A model generated the notes under the pieces. It made no database searches, was not told the origin of the DNA, and saw only the letters and a list, made by a program, of their open reading frames with translations. A program made the translations under genes and the position numbers. Below are positions 50,359 to 59,826 of a DNA stretch of 64,000 bases, piece by piece. The first letter of the stretch is position 1. Each line of letters opens with the position of its first letter. Source of the stretch: Bacteroidota bacterium (GTDB lineage: Bacteria; Bacteroidota; Bacteroidia; Bacteroidales; Paludibacteraceae); contig JAEWUM010000036.1 in the NCBI GenBank assembly GCA_023459355.1, forward strand, positions 1 through 64,000. The letters are read 5' to 3'.

Positions 50359-51378
50359 ATGACAAAAACTCCTCTTTTAGGCAAAACTTTAGATGAACTG
50401 AAATCCATCGCAACCGGACTTGGTATGCCTTCATTCACCGGAAAGCAAATCGCAGAATGGATTTATCAGAAAAGGGTAAGTTCCATCGATGAGATGAGCA
50501 ATATTTCGCTTAAAAACAGGGCGTTACTCAACGAACAACATGAAGTCGGCAGAACATTGCCTGTTGAAAGTCAGGTTTCTGTCGACGGTACTGTAAAATA
50601 TCTTTTTAAAACAGCCAAGAATCAGTTTATTGAAAGTGTATTCATTCCTGAAGAAGACAGAGCGACCCTGTGCGTTTCTTCACAGGTTGGCTGCAAAATG
50701 AATTGTCTGTTTTGCATGACCGGCAAACAGGGTTTTGGCGCTCAGCTTACTGTTCAGGAGATTTTGAATCAGTATTATTCGATTCCTGAATCCGGGCAAC
50801 TGACCAACATCGTTTTCATGGGTATGGGTGAGCCACTCGACAATCTCGACAATGTACTGAAAACACTTGAGATATTGACAGCCGATTATGCGCTGGGCTG
50901 GAGCCCAAAAAGGATTACTGTTTCTACAATCGGTCTGATTCCCGGCATGAAAAGATTCCTGGAAAGTTCAAACTGTCACCTCGCCGTGAGCATGCATTCT
51001 CCTTTCGAAGAAGAAAGGCTGAAACTAATGCCGGTTCAAAAAGCTTATCCGATTCTGAAAGTACTGGAAGAATTGAAAAATTATGATTTCAGCAAACAGC
51101 GTAGGGTTTCATTCGAATATATCATGTTTAACGGACTAAACGACACTCCGCGTCATGCCCGTGAAATGGCAAAACTACTGAAAGGTATTGACTGCCGGGT
51201 AAACCTGATTCGTTATCACGCCATCCCCGGCATCGATCTGAAAACATCTGATGAAAATAAAATGATTGAATTCAGGGACTATCTGACCAATAACGGCATC
51301 ATGACTACCATCAGGAAATCGAGAGGAGAAGACATTTTTGCTGCCTGTGGCATGCTCAGCTCCTCAAAACATGCTTAA
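50359..51378 (+). CDS. rlmN: 23S rRNA/tRNA adenine-C2 methyltransferase RlmN
   Basis: Radical-SAM enzyme methylating A2503 of 23S rRNA and A37 of some tRNAs. The cluster motif CKMNCLFC (near 112-119) and the methyl-carrying Cys in IFAACGML near the C-terminus are present; VFMGMGEPLDNLDNV and VNLIRYHAIPG are family blocks. 339 residues from ATG 50359 (a TTG at 50332 lies upstream of the promoter box's expected start and is unlikely). Its last 23 bases overlap the end of the opposing relA gene. Confidence 0.95.
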   Translation: MTKTPLLGKTLDELKSIATGLGMPSFTGKQIAEWIYQKRVSSIDEMSNISLKNRALLNEQHEVGRTLPVESQVSVDGTVKYLFKTAKNQFIESVFIPEEDRATLCVSSQVGCKMNCLFCMTGKQGFGAQLTVQEILNQYYSIPESGQLTNIVFMGMGEPLDNLDNVLKTLEILTADYALGWSPKRITVSTIGLIPGMKRFLESSNCHLAVSMHSPFEEERLKLMPVQKAYPILKVLEELKNYDFSKQRRVSFEYIMFNGLNDTPRHAREMAKLLKGIDCRVNLIRYHAIPGIDLKTSDENKMIEFRDYLTNNGIMTTIRKSRGEDIFAACGMLSSSKHA

Positions 51379-53548
51379 CGCCTTTCACCTGGCTGATTTT
51401 TTTAACAATCATATCCAATTCTTTGTTATCACTAACCATGATTGTCAGGTTCCCCTGAAAAAGACCGGCATTGGAGTCGATTGATATGGAACGCAGCGTC
51501 ACCTGCTTTTCTTTCGAAATCAGAGAGGTTATATTGGCAACAATACCGATATCGTCGTGCCCTACGATACGAAGCGTGATCGGGTACTGAGATCCGACCG
51601 ATTTACCTGACCAACGGGCTTTTACAATCCGGTAACCAAACCGGGCTATCATTTGAGGAGCATTGGGACAATCCGTACGATGAATCTTAATTCCACCGCT
51701 TACCGAAACAAAGCCAAATACTTCATCACCATAAATCGGGTTACAACACTTTGCCAGTTTAAACTCCACATTTTTAAGATCTTGACCGATCACCAGCACA
51801 TCTTCCTTGCCGGCAGTATCGGGTGCAGGAGCTTCTTTTGTGAAACTTTCAGCGCTTCTGGTTTCAACGGGGTTCTCAAACAGCTCTTTTCTCTCAAGTT
51901 CCAGATAAGCTTCCCTCACTTCCAGAATATCCAACTTCCCGGAAGCCAGTTCCTGATAAAAGTCGCTGACTGTTTTATAGCCTTTCTTTCTGGCTAATTT
52001 TGAAATTCGACCTTCTTCCAGATCTATTTTCCAGTTTTTGAACCGGCGGGATAAGATCTCACGCCCCATTTCAGCATCTTTGAACTCAATTTCCTTGAGG
52101 GCCTGCCTGATTTTATTCCGTGCTTTAGAGGTCGTTACAATCTTGAGCCATGACTGATTAGGCTTTTGAGTGGGAGAAGTAAGCACTTCCACCTGATCGC
52201 CGTTATTGAGTATGTATTTTATCGGCATATTTCTGCCGTTGACTTTAGCTCCAACACATTTCGATCCGAGCGCAGAATGGATAGAAAATGCAAAATCCAG
52301 TGCAGTAGCGCCTTTCGGAAGTTTGTGCAAATCTCCGTTGGGAGTAAACACAAATACCTCTTCATCATACAGATTCAGCTTGAACTCATCCATGAAGTCG
52401 ATGGCATTCAGTTCCGGATTTTCCAGAATCTCACGGATACTTTTCAACCATTCATCCATATCCGAATCGCCCTGAACACCTTTATATTTCCAGTGGGCAG
52501 CCAGTCCCTTTTCGGCAACCTCATCCATCCTCCGGGTTCTTATCTGCACTTCAACCCACTTGTTTTGCGGTCCGAGTACCGTCGTGTGCAAACTCTCATA
52601 ACCGTTTGATTTGGGTATAGAAAGCCAGTCCCGCAATCGTTTCGGATTCGGCTGATACATATCGGCTACCACTGAATATGCCTGCCAGCAAGCCGCTTTT
52701 TCCTTTTCCTGGGGTACATCAAAAATAATTCTGATTGCGAAAAGGTCGTAAATATTTTCAAACGAGGTATTTTGTTTTTTAATTTTATTGTAAATGGAAT
52801 GAATTGACTTAGTACGTCCTTTAATCGAAAATTCATAGCCCATTGTAGATAGCTTTTCCTTTAAGGGTTCAATGAATTCACGAATATATTTTTCTCTTGA
52901 CCTTTTAGTTTCATTCAGTTTGTGAGCTATTTCCGAATAAATTTCCCGGTTTGTAAATTTCAGCGACAAATCCTCAAGTTCCGTTTTAATAGCGTATAAA
53001 CCCATTCTATGGGCCAATGGGGCATATAAAAACGAACACTCACGGGCAATATTCAACCGGGCATCATCAGGGTACGCCTGCAAAGTCCTCATTATCTGCA
53101 TTTGCTCCGCAATGATGATCAGAATCACCCTGACATCTTCTGCGAAGGTCAGCAATAGTTTCCTGAAATTTTCCGATTCCAGGGAAGCACTCCTGGCATA
53201 CAGCTCGCGAACGCGCAATAATCCGGAAATCACCGGTCCGACCGGAGTTCTGAACCGGCGCTCGACATCTTCAATGACAATCAGGTTATCTCTTACCATT
53301 TCGTGGAGCAAAAAAGCCAGTACTGCCGTTTTTCCCAAACCTACTTCTTCGAGGATAATCTCTGTTACATTCAGTTTATACAACACCGGATTTCCCGGAT
53401 GGACTGATTTTGAAACCGGATGCAGGTAATACTGCTTATACAGACGCTTTAATTCCGATCTTTCTGCATGAGAAAACAATTTCCCGTGAGACCTGAGAAA
53501 ACGTGTATAAGACTGAACTATTGGCGATTGTTGTGACATCACATGCAT
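51356..53548 (-). CDS. relA: RelA-like (p)ppGpp synthetase with degenerate hydrolase domain
   Basis: Stringent-response enzyme, 730 residues with the long RelA/SpoT layout: HD domain (about 45-200), synthetase (about 235-360, KGRTKSIHSIYNKIKKQ, NIYDLFAIRIIF, YESLHTTVLGP), TGS (about 395-455, VFTPNGDLHKLPKGATALDF), helical region and C-terminal ACT (about 660-730). In the hydrolase part the metal-binding HD is HE (82-83), the following ED is RD (86-87), and the block that reads ADRLHNMRT in active enzymes is AEQMQIMRT (147-155). So it should make but not degrade ppGpp, and the cell must carry another hydrolase outside the window. Confidence 0.92.
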   Translation of the reverse strand: MHVMSQQSPIVQSYTRFLRSHGKLFSHAERSELKRLYKQYYLHPVSKSVHPGNPVLYKLNVTEIILEEVGLGKTAVLAFLLHEMVRDNLIVIEDVERRFRTPVGPVISGLLRVRELYARSASLESENFRKLLLTFAEDVRVILIIIAEQMQIMRTLQAYPDDARLNIARECSFLYAPLAHRMGLYAIKTELEDLSLKFTNREIYSEIAHKLNETKRSREKYIREFIEPLKEKLSTMGYEFSIKGRTKSIHSIYNKIKKQNTSFENIYDLFAIRIIFDVPQEKEKAACWQAYSVVADMYQPNPKRLRDWLSIPKSNGYESLHTTVLGPQNKWVEVQIRTRRMDEVAEKGLAAHWKYKGVQGDSDMDEWLKSIREILENPELNAIDFMDEFKLNLYDEEVFVFTPNGDLHKLPKGATALDFAFSIHSALGSKCVGAKVNGRNMPIKYILNNGDQVEVLTSPTQKPNQSWLKIVTTSKARNKIRQALKEIEFKDAEMGREILSRRFKNWKIDLEEGRISKLARKKGYKTVSDFYQELASGKLDILEVREAYLELERKELFENPVETRSAESFTKEAPAPDTAGKEDVLVIGQDLKNVEFKLAKCCNPIYGDEVFGFVSVSGGIKIHRTDCPNAPQMIARFGYRIVKARWSGKSVGSQYPITLRIVGHDDIGIVANITSLISKEKQVTLRSISIDSNAGLFQGNLTIMVSDNKELDMIVKKISQVKGVKHVLRS

Positions 53549-53861
53549 GTTAAGAATTTAATTGATGCGGAATCAGTATGATGCAAATATACGACAGATT
53601 TACAAAGTAAGATAGCGGTAAGCCTGATTTTTAGAGAAATTCACCTAAATACTACCGGCAAGATAAAATAAATCAAAAAAACCTTTCATATTATTGGCAA
53701 GATTGGATTTTCTTTTTAAATTTGCATGCTCAAAAGTTTTTGAGACAAAGTTGATTCGTTCAGCTAAATACAATCAATTCAAAGAGATGAAACGTGCATC
53801 AAAAGTAAGGCTATAAATTTAAATGAACGTTTTGTAAGACCGGAAAAAATTAAAATTTCAT
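53549..53861. other. Divergent promoter region between relA and the next gene
   Basis: Contains a -7 box for relA (TATATTTG on the minus strand, 53591-53584) and a promoter for the plus-strand gene (ATTG at 53693-53696, 20 bases, TAAATTTG at 53717-53724). The leader of the latter would be about 130 bases; nothing recognised in it. Confidence 0.45.
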
Positions 53862-54545
53862 ATGAAAACAACAATCAAAATTCTACTTTTCATTGCTATT
53901 GGAGTACTGACTTATCTATGCTTCATGAGCATCCTGACTCCGATTAAATTTGAACGGGTGAGAGCAGAAAGAGAAAAAGTCGTAATCGAGACGCTTATCA
54001 ATTTAAGAACCGCTCAGATTGAGCACAGAGACCAAAAAGGTTATTACACCGGAAGTCTGGACTCTCTGATTACGTTTATTAAATCGGGAAAGAAAAAGGT
54101 CGTTCTCAAAGAAGGTGTTTTATCTGATGCACAATTACTTGCCGGATTAACCGAAGCCAAAGCTGCTGCTATCGTACGCAGGGGAAATCAACGTGAAATT
54201 ACAGAAAACGGACTTGTAGGTTTCCGTCGCGACACAACCACGGTTTCACTTTTACAGGCATTGTATGACAACAAATATACACCAGGACAACTTGAGAATT
54301 TAAAATACATTCCCTTCTCGGAACAAGTTGTTTTTGAAATGGATTTAAATAACAGTTATGTAAGTTCAAACGGCATTTCAATTCCACTATGTGAAATCCG
54401 CGCACCATACCGAACATTCCTCTTTGACGTGAACCGTCAGGAAACATTAAACCTGATTGATTTACAGGAAAAATTAGAAAAATATGCCGGTTTAAAAGTA
54501 GGAGCAGTCAACGAACCTAACAACTTTGCCGGTAACTGGGAATAA
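53862..54545 (+). CDS. Conserved hypothetical membrane-anchored protein
   Basis: 227-residue protein with one N-terminal membrane helix (about 5-25) and a periplasmic body. LINLRTAQIEHRDQKGYYTG (about 45-65) resembles the N-terminal region after the helix in pilin-like and related proteins; no family can be named. It stands first in a run with DUF3822 and rsmD, 18 bases before the DUF3822 gene; such a trio occurs in Bacteroidetes genomes as far as I recall. Function unknown. Confidence 0.75.
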   Translation: MKTTIKILLFIAIGVLTYLCFMSILTPIKFERVRAEREKVVIETLINLRTAQIEHRDQKGYYTGSLDSLITFIKSGKKKVVLKEGVLSDAQLLAGLTEAKAAAIVRRGNQREITENGLVGFRRDTTTVSLLQALYDNKYTPGQLENLKYIPFSEQVVFEMDLNNSYVSSNGISIPLCEIRAPYRTFLFDVNRQETLNLIDLQEKLEKYAGLKVGAVNEPNNFAGNWE

Positions 54546-54563
54546 TCCGCTACACGGGGAGAT

Positions 54564-55280
54564 ATGCATATAAACCTCACCGATAAAACCTATAGTTTAT
54601 CCATCCGGATGTCTCCGGATGGATTTTCTTTATCTGTATACACAGAAGATAATGATATGTTATCCTCAGAACATCACAGTGGATATAACACTGATTTGAT
54701 ACAACGTTTGGATTCTGTATGTGCATCATTACCCGGGTTTCAATCGGTCAGTCTGGTTACTGTTACAGACATATACACCCTGATTCCTGCCATTCATTTT
54801 GACGCGGATAAGGCAAAAGATTTTTTACTGTTACAACATCCTGTTGTAACAGAGGCATCACAAGTTCTTCACACCTATTATCAGCATGCCGGATCCATGC
54901 TCATTTACGCTTTCGACAAACAAGCTATAAAAACTGTACAATCTGTTTTCCCGCAGATAAGCATACAACATCACCTGCACCAACTGCTTGAAGCAAATCT
55001 GGATACAACAGGAGAACACATATCACTCTGGCTCAGACCAGGGAAAGCCGACTGTCTGGCCTCGCGCGGCAACAGCATACAACTACTCAACAGTTACCCC
55101 TTTCAGACGGAAGAAGACATTGTTTACCATGTATTGAACATACTGCATCATTTGCATTTCGACCACGAAACGGCACAAATTACAATTTACAGGGGAAGCG
55201 ACATCAGCATACGTCCCGAAGATATCCTGAAAAATTATTTCCCATCGGTCAATCTTAAAAACATTCCCACAGGCATATGA
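54564..55280 (+). CDS. DUF3822 protein
   Basis: 238-residue soluble protein starting YSLSIRMSPDGFSLSVY, with LLQHPVVTEASQVLHTYYQH and a C-terminal FDHETAQITIYRGSDI. It has the split of an actin/FtsA-like ATPase fold as proposed for DUF3822, but I see no clear nucleotide site. Stop overlaps rsmD start (ATGA). Function unknown; consistent pairing with rsmD is the only hint. Confidence 0.8.
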   Translation: MHINLTDKTYSLSIRMSPDGFSLSVYTEDNDMLSSEHHSGYNTDLIQRLDSVCASLPGFQSVSLVTVTDIYTLIPAIHFDADKAKDFLLLQHPVVTEASQVLHTYYQHAGSMLIYAFDKQAIKTVQSVFPQISIQHHLHQLLEANLDTTGEHISLWLRPGKADCLASRGNSIQLLNSYPFQTEEDIVYHVLNILHHLHFDHETAQITIYRGSDISIRPEDILKNYFPSVNLKNIPTGI

Positions 55281-55822
55281 GAATCATCAGTGGAAAATTC
55301 AAGGGAAGACGCATTCAGGCAAGTGCCAAAATCACAGCACGACCTACAACTGATTTTGCTAAAGAGGGATTGTTTAATTTACTAAACAACAGGATCGACT
55401 TCGAAGGAATCCGGATGCTGGACTTGTTTGCAGGTACAGGAAGCATCGGCATTGAATGTATCTCGAGAGCATGCAGGGAAGTTGTTGCTGTCGAATTAAA
55501 CGAAAAGCACGGGACTTTTATCCGCAAAGTTTGCAGCGAACTGAAAATTGACAATTATTTCCTCCATAAGGCGGATGTATTCAGATTTATAACGGTTTGT
55601 CACAGTAAATTTGATTTGATTTTTGCAGACCCTCCTTATGATCTTGAAAAACTGACAACACTGCCAGATTTAATTTTCAGTCATGATCTACTGGAAAAAA
55701 ATGGGCTCTTTATCCTGGAACATGGGGCAAAGCATCAATTTGACACCCATCCGGATTTTCTTTTCCACCGGAAATACGGCAATGTTAACTTCAGTTTCTT
55801 CGGGAAGAATCAGGGTACTTAA
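55277..55822 (+). CDS. rsmD: 16S rRNA guanine-966 N2-methyltransferase RsmD
   Basis: SAM-dependent methyltransferase acting on G966 of 16S rRNA. MRIISGKFKGRRIQASAKIT, the SAM-binding MLDLFAGTGSIGIECISR (about 45-62) and the catalytic DPPY (about 120-123) are all present; 181 residues. It converges with the lipoprotein gene, stop to stop, with four bases between. Confidence 0.95.
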   Translation: MRIISGKFKGRRIQASAKITARPTTDFAKEGLFNLLNNRIDFEGIRMLDLFAGTGSIGIECISRACREVVAVELNEKHGTFIRKVCSELKIDNYFLHKADVFRFITVCHSKFDLIFADPPYDLEKLTTLPDLIFSHDLLEKNGLFILEHGAKHQFDTHPDFLFHRKYGNVNFSFFGKNQGT

Positions 55823-55826
55823 ACTT

Positions 55827-56351
55827 TCAGGGTTTAATTGGAGTTTTGAGTTTTACGACAGCATAATTGGAGCCATATCCACCTCCTTCAAACTTAGCAT
55901 CCGAAATAACCGTCATTTCAAGCCGTGTATCAGTCCCCGGTTCTAATGCAACATAACTGAAAACCATGAATAAAGTACTATACAGAGGATCCAGATAAAA
56001 TTCCCCCTTGTCATAGTCTGAGCTTGAATTAAAAGTCGAATCGAGTCTCTCAACCGGAGGCAGCAATATTTTTGCAGCATTAGCCGGCGTGTGTTTCAGG
56101 CTCAATGCCGTCAAACGGTTTGCATAGGCCTCAAATCGCACAGCAAACTGCACCGTGTCACCGACCTGAATTGTATCCATCAACAACAATCCCTGTTCTC
56201 CTGTAACTTCAATATCAAGAGTATCACTGTTATTGGTTATCGGACGTTGCATAATAAAGATACCCGGCGTATAATTTGATTCTCCGGAAAAGTCACATGA
56301 AACTAAAAAAAAAGAGACCGCGAACAACAAAGGGAAAAGTACTTTTTTCAT
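55827..56351 (-). CDS. Lipoprotein of unknown function
   Basis: 174 residues with a lipoprotein signal (lipobox LVSC, Cys19). The mature part is beta-rich with a LDIEVTGEQGLLLMDTIQVG stretch that looks like one or two Ig-like sandwiches. I recognise no family. Single gene. Confidence 0.7.
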   Translation of the reverse strand: MKKVLFPLLFAVSFFLVSCDFSGESNYTPGIFIMQRPITNNSDTLDIEVTGEQGLLLMDTIQVGDTVQFAVRFEAYANRLTALSLKHTPANAAKILLPPVERLDSTFNSSSDYDKGEFYLDPLYSTLFMVFSYVALEPGTDTRLEMTVISDAKFEGGGYGSNYAVVKLKTPIKP

Positions 56352-56418
56352 ATTAGTTCTTTTTTAGTTAAACACTAAGGGTATTGTGTTTAAGAAATTT
56401 AGAAGAGTTTTGAATAAG

Positions 56419-56491
56419 TCGGGGTGACAAGACTCGAACCTGCGACCTCTACGTCCCGAACGTAGCGCGCTACCAACTGCGCCACACCCCG
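56419..56491 (-). tRNA. tRNA-Pro (CGG)
   Basis: 73-base cloverleaf: acceptor CGGGGTG/CACCCCG, anticodon arm CTACG-TTCGGGA-CGTAG with anticodon CGG, T arm GCAGG-TTCGAGT-CTTGT (two non-Watson-Crick positions), discriminator A. No encoded CCA. Confidence 0.95.
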
Positions 56492-56555
56492 ATCTTAATT
56501 TGGAGTCGCAAAAGTACAAAGTTTTTTTCAATAATGAAACAAGACACACTGTATT

Positions 56556-56590
56556 TTTGTTAGAATTTAAACTGAAAATAAGTATCTTTG
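56556..56590 (+). promoter_or_regulatory. Promoter of the HAD-porin-hisD operon
   Basis: TTTG at 56556-56559, 23 bases, TATCTTTG at 56583-56590; the ATG at 56610 is 19 bases on. Confidence 0.5.
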
Positions 56591-56609
56591 CAAAAAATAT
56601 TTTTAACAG

Positions 56610-57353
56610 ATGTTTGTCACCGAAATAAAAAAATTCATTCAACAAAATAATTATCCTGAATTTCAACTCAAAGCGGTCTTTTTCGACATGGATGGTGTCC
56701 TGCTTGATTCGATGGTAAATCATTCGCAGGCTTGGGTAAAAACGATGAACGGACTCAATATCCCGTTTACAATAGAAGAGGCGTACCTGAACGAAGGACG
56801 GGTAGGTCATGATACCATCAACAATGCTTACCTGAGGACATTCGGCAGGACAGCAACGCTTGAAGAACAGGAAAACATTTACGAAACTAAAACGCAACAC
56901 CTGGAGGCGCTGGGTGAGATACTATCTATGCCCTACTCACATGATTTAATTAAAAAGATAAAACAACAGGAGCTGACCATTTTTCTGGTGACGGGGTCCG
57001 GACAGCCCTCTCTGTTAAATAGCCTTGACGATTATTTCCCCGGTATTTTTCTGAAAGAAAGAATGACAACTGCTTTTGATGTGAAACAAGGGAAACCGTC
57101 ACCGGAACCCTATTTAAGGGCATTAGAGAAATCCGGGCTGAATCCCTGGGAAATTGTGGTAATAGAAAATGCCCCGTTAGGGGTCGAATCATCAGTAGCA
57201 GCCGGACTTTTTACCATTGCGATTAACACTGGGCCTATTCATCCTGAAACACTCATCTCAAAAGGAGCTGATATCGTGTTAGAAGGTGGAATGGAAGAAC
57301 TTTATCACAAATGGGATGATTTTTATGCATCTTCTTTGTCTGTAAAAATTTAA
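56610..57353 (+). CDS. HAD-family phosphatase, beta-phosphoglucomutase-like
   Basis: 247-residue HAD hydrolase of the subfamily with a helical cap. FFDMDGVLLDSM (about 28-39) has the nucleophile Asp and the acid/base Asp; VTGSGQPS is motif II; KPSPEPYLRALEKSG and VIENAPLGVESSVAAGL motifs III/IV. The substrate cannot be told; phosphoglucomutase activity would need an Arg/Lys set I cannot judge. It leads an operon with the porin and hisD. It is not the HAD domain of HisB. Confidence 0.88.
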   Translation: MFVTEIKKFIQQNNYPEFQLKAVFFDMDGVLLDSMVNHSQAWVKTMNGLNIPFTIEEAYLNEGRVGHDTINNAYLRTFGRTATLEEQENIYETKTQHLEALGEILSMPYSHDLIKKIKQQELTIFLVTGSGQPSLLNSLDDYFPGIFLKERMTTAFDVKQGKPSPEPYLRALEKSGLNPWEIVVIENAPLGVESSVAAGLFTIAINTGPIHPETLISKGADIVLEGGMEELYHKWDDFYASSLSVKI

Positions 57354-57363
57354 TTAGAAATAT

Positions 57364-58377
57364 ATGATTAGAAAACTGAACATCATTCTTTTAGTAGCGA
57401 TCAGCACATTTTCAACGGCACAGGAAAAAAACAATTATATACCGGAGATTGACGGAACCATCAGGGGAAAATATGAATATTTCACCGAACTTGATGAACA
57501 CCGTTTTCAGATTCGTAACGCAAGATTCAGCGTCAGAGGTAATATCTCACCCATCGCTGCCTATAAAGCGGAAATTGATCTTTCCGATGAAGGCAGAACC
57601 CGCATGTTGGATGCATTCGTAAAACTACAAACTGTTGATTGGTTAAGTTTCACAATCGGACAACAGAAGGTCCCGTTCAGTACAGATAACTTACGATCAC
57701 CACATCAGTATTATTTTGCAAACAGATCGTTTATGGGAAAACAATTGACCAATTTACGCGATGTGGGTGTTTCTTTCAATATTATGAATGACAAATCAGT
57801 TCCTTTTGACATGATACTGGGCATCTACAACGGGCTTGGTTTATACACACAAGACAAAACACTCAAATTAAATGAGTTGAGCTATGCTGCAAGGCTTGTG
57901 CTTTTCCCTGACAAACCCATTCAATTATCACTGAATGCAAACACCATAAATCCGGATTCAATCCGGATGACTTATTACAATGCCGGAATAAGTGCCGAAT
58001 ACCAACAATTTCATTTTGAAACTGAATATATCATTAAAACTTATGGTGAAAACAATTTATTGGATAGTAAATATACCACAGGCTATTTAGTGATGGCAAA
58101 ATATGACATTAAGACACCTAAATCAGAACACATTACTAAGATTTCCCCTGTTCTGAGATACGAAGGAATGACCAGAAATCTGAAATACGAAGTACAAAAC
58201 TCGACTTCCATCGTGCCCAAAATGGATGAAGGCAGAAGCAGAATTACAGGTGGTTTAATCATCAGTCTGAATAAACCTTTCATCAACGACATCCGATTGA
58301 ATTATGAACGTTATTTTTGGAATGACGGGTCACATGCCGACACCAAGTTTGTTGCCGAGTTCATTGTGAAATTTTAA
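57364..58377 (+). CDS. OprO/OprP-like outer-membrane porin
   Basis: 337-residue porin: signal peptide (about 1-19, FSTAQ), then a beta-barrel of the phosphate-selective porin type with RFQIRNARFSVRGNISPIAAYK at residues ~45-65 and TIGQQKVPFSTDNLRSPHQY near 98. Ends with Phe, as outer-membrane proteins do. Spaced 10 bases from the HAD gene and 12 from hisD. Specificity is not readable from sequence. Confidence 0.87.
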   Translation: MIRKLNIILLVAISTFSTAQEKNNYIPEIDGTIRGKYEYFTELDEHRFQIRNARFSVRGNISPIAAYKAEIDLSDEGRTRMLDAFVKLQTVDWLSFTIGQQKVPFSTDNLRSPHQYYFANRSFMGKQLTNLRDVGVSFNIMNDKSVPFDMILGIYNGLGLYTQDKTLKLNELSYAARLVLFPDKPIQLSLNANTINPDSIRMTYYNAGISAEYQQFHFETEYIIKTYGENNLLDSKYTTGYLVMAKYDIKTPKSEHITKISPVLRYEGMTRNLKYEVQNSTSIVPKMDEGRSRITGGLIISLNKPFINDIRLNYERYFWNDGSHADTKFVAEFIVKF

Positions 58378-58389
58378 ACCGGTTGAATT

Positions 58390-59679
58390 ATGCAAATTAT
58401 TAAATATCCCCCCCGTGATAGTTGGAGTAGCCTGCTTACCCGTCCGGTTTTCGACAGTTCTAACCTTTTTGCAACCGTTAGTCTGGTGCTCGAGGACGTA
58501 CGTGCAAATGGAGACAAAGCTATAAAAAAATACACCCAACAATTCGACGGTGTTGATATCGAGGCTATTGAGGTCACCAAAACCGAAATCGAGTCGGCTG
58601 AGAAATTGGTTTCGCCATTATTGAAACAGGCCATCGAGATGGCCAAGCGAAATATCTGGAAATTCCATTCTGAACAGCAACCTGAACTAAAGGAAATTCA
58701 GACTTCACCCGGTGTTTATTGTTGGCAGAAAGCAATCGCCATTGAAAAAGTAGGTTTATATATCCCCGGTGGAACAGCTCCTTTATTTTCAACAGTGCTG
58801 ATGCTGGCTATTCCGGCGCAAATTGCGGAATGTAAACAAATCATTTTATGCTCTCCGCCGGACAAATCGGGCAATATTCATCCGGCAGTTTTGTACGCAG
58901 CAAAGGTTGCCGGCGTGCATCGCATCTTCAAAATCGGTGGCACACAGGCCATTGCTGCGATGGCTTATGGAACAGAAACAGTACCCAAAGTGTATAAGAT
59001 TTTCGGTCCCGGTAACCAATACGTTACTGCTGCCAAACAATTAGTTTCGCTCAGGGATGTGGCTATTGACATGCCGGCCGGTCCGTCGGAAGTAGAAGTA
59101 CTGGCTGACGAAACATCCAACCCGGCTTTTGTGGCTTCGGATTTGCTTTCACAGGCAGAGCATGGTGTCGACAGTCAATCCATTCTAATAACGACAAGCG
59201 AAAAATTGATTGAAAATGTACTGGAAGAAATTAATATGCAGTTACAACAACTGCCCCGTAGAAAACTTGCCGAAAAAGCACTGGAGAACAGTAAAATCAT
59301 ATTGGTTAAAACCATGGAAGAGGCGGTTGAAATGACAAATGAATATGCACCCGAACATTTGATTATTGCAACAAGATATTTTAAAGGCGTTGCGGAGAAT
59401 ATCGTCAATGCCGGCTCTGTATTTCTGGGTAATTATACCCCCGAAAGTGCCGGCGACTATGCTTCCGGAACAAACCATACACTGCCTACCAATGGTTATG
59501 CCAAAGCATACAGTGGTGTGAACCTGGATAGCTTCCTCCGTAAAGTTACCTTTCAGGAAATTACGAAGGAAGGCCTGACTAACCTCAGCAATGCCATTAT
59601 CCTGATGGCCGAAAATGAGGAATTGCAAGCACACAGCAATGCGGTTAAAATCAGGTTACTCGAAGACAGGGACAAATAA
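58390..59679 (+). CDS. hisD: Histidinol dehydrogenase
   Basis: Last two oxidations of histidine synthesis (histidinol to histidine), zinc- and NAD-dependent. IPGGTAPLFSTVLMLAIPAQ, FGPGNQYVTAAKQLV, DMPAGPSEVEVLADETSNP and the zinc residues in LLSQAEHG and YASGTNHTLPT are all present. 429 residues, complete. No hisG precedes it; the upstream genes are a porin and a HAD phosphatase. Confidence 0.96.
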   Translation: MQIIKYPPRDSWSSLLTRPVFDSSNLFATVSLVLEDVRANGDKAIKKYTQQFDGVDIEAIEVTKTEIESAEKLVSPLLKQAIEMAKRNIWKFHSEQQPELKEIQTSPGVYCWQKAIAIEKVGLYIPGGTAPLFSTVLMLAIPAQIAECKQIILCSPPDKSGNIHPAVLYAAKVAGVHRIFKIGGTQAIAAMAYGTETVPKVYKIFGPGNQYVTAAKQLVSLRDVAIDMPAGPSEVEVLADETSNPAFVASDLLSQAEHGVDSQSILITTSEKLIENVLEEINMQLQQLPRRKLAEKALENSKIILVKTMEEAVEMTNEYAPEHLIIATRYFKGVAENIVNAGSVFLGNYTPESAGDYASGTNHTLPTNGYAKAYSGVNLDSFLRKVTFQEITKEGLTNLSNAIILMAENEELQAHSNAVKIRLLEDRDK

Positions 59680-59680
59680 T

Positions 59681-59776
59681 GGAAACCGGTGACGAATAAT
59701 GAAAACCGGTAGATAATTTTGGAAACCGGTGACGAATTTTGGGAACCGGTAGAGACGCGATTAATCGCGTCTCTAC
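59681..59776. repeat. 20-bp tandem repeat ending in a GTAG hairpin
   Basis: Units of 20 bases start at 59681, 59701, 59721 and 59741 (GGAAACCGGTGACGAATAAT and variants). The last runs into a perfect 28-base palindrome, GTAGAGACGCGATT and its complement (59749-59776). Lies between hisD and hisC; the hairpin may also stop transcription. Confidence 0.88.
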
Positions 59777-59826
59777 GCACAATCAACAATCAACGACACA
59801 CGACAAACATTAGAAAATAAATTCGA

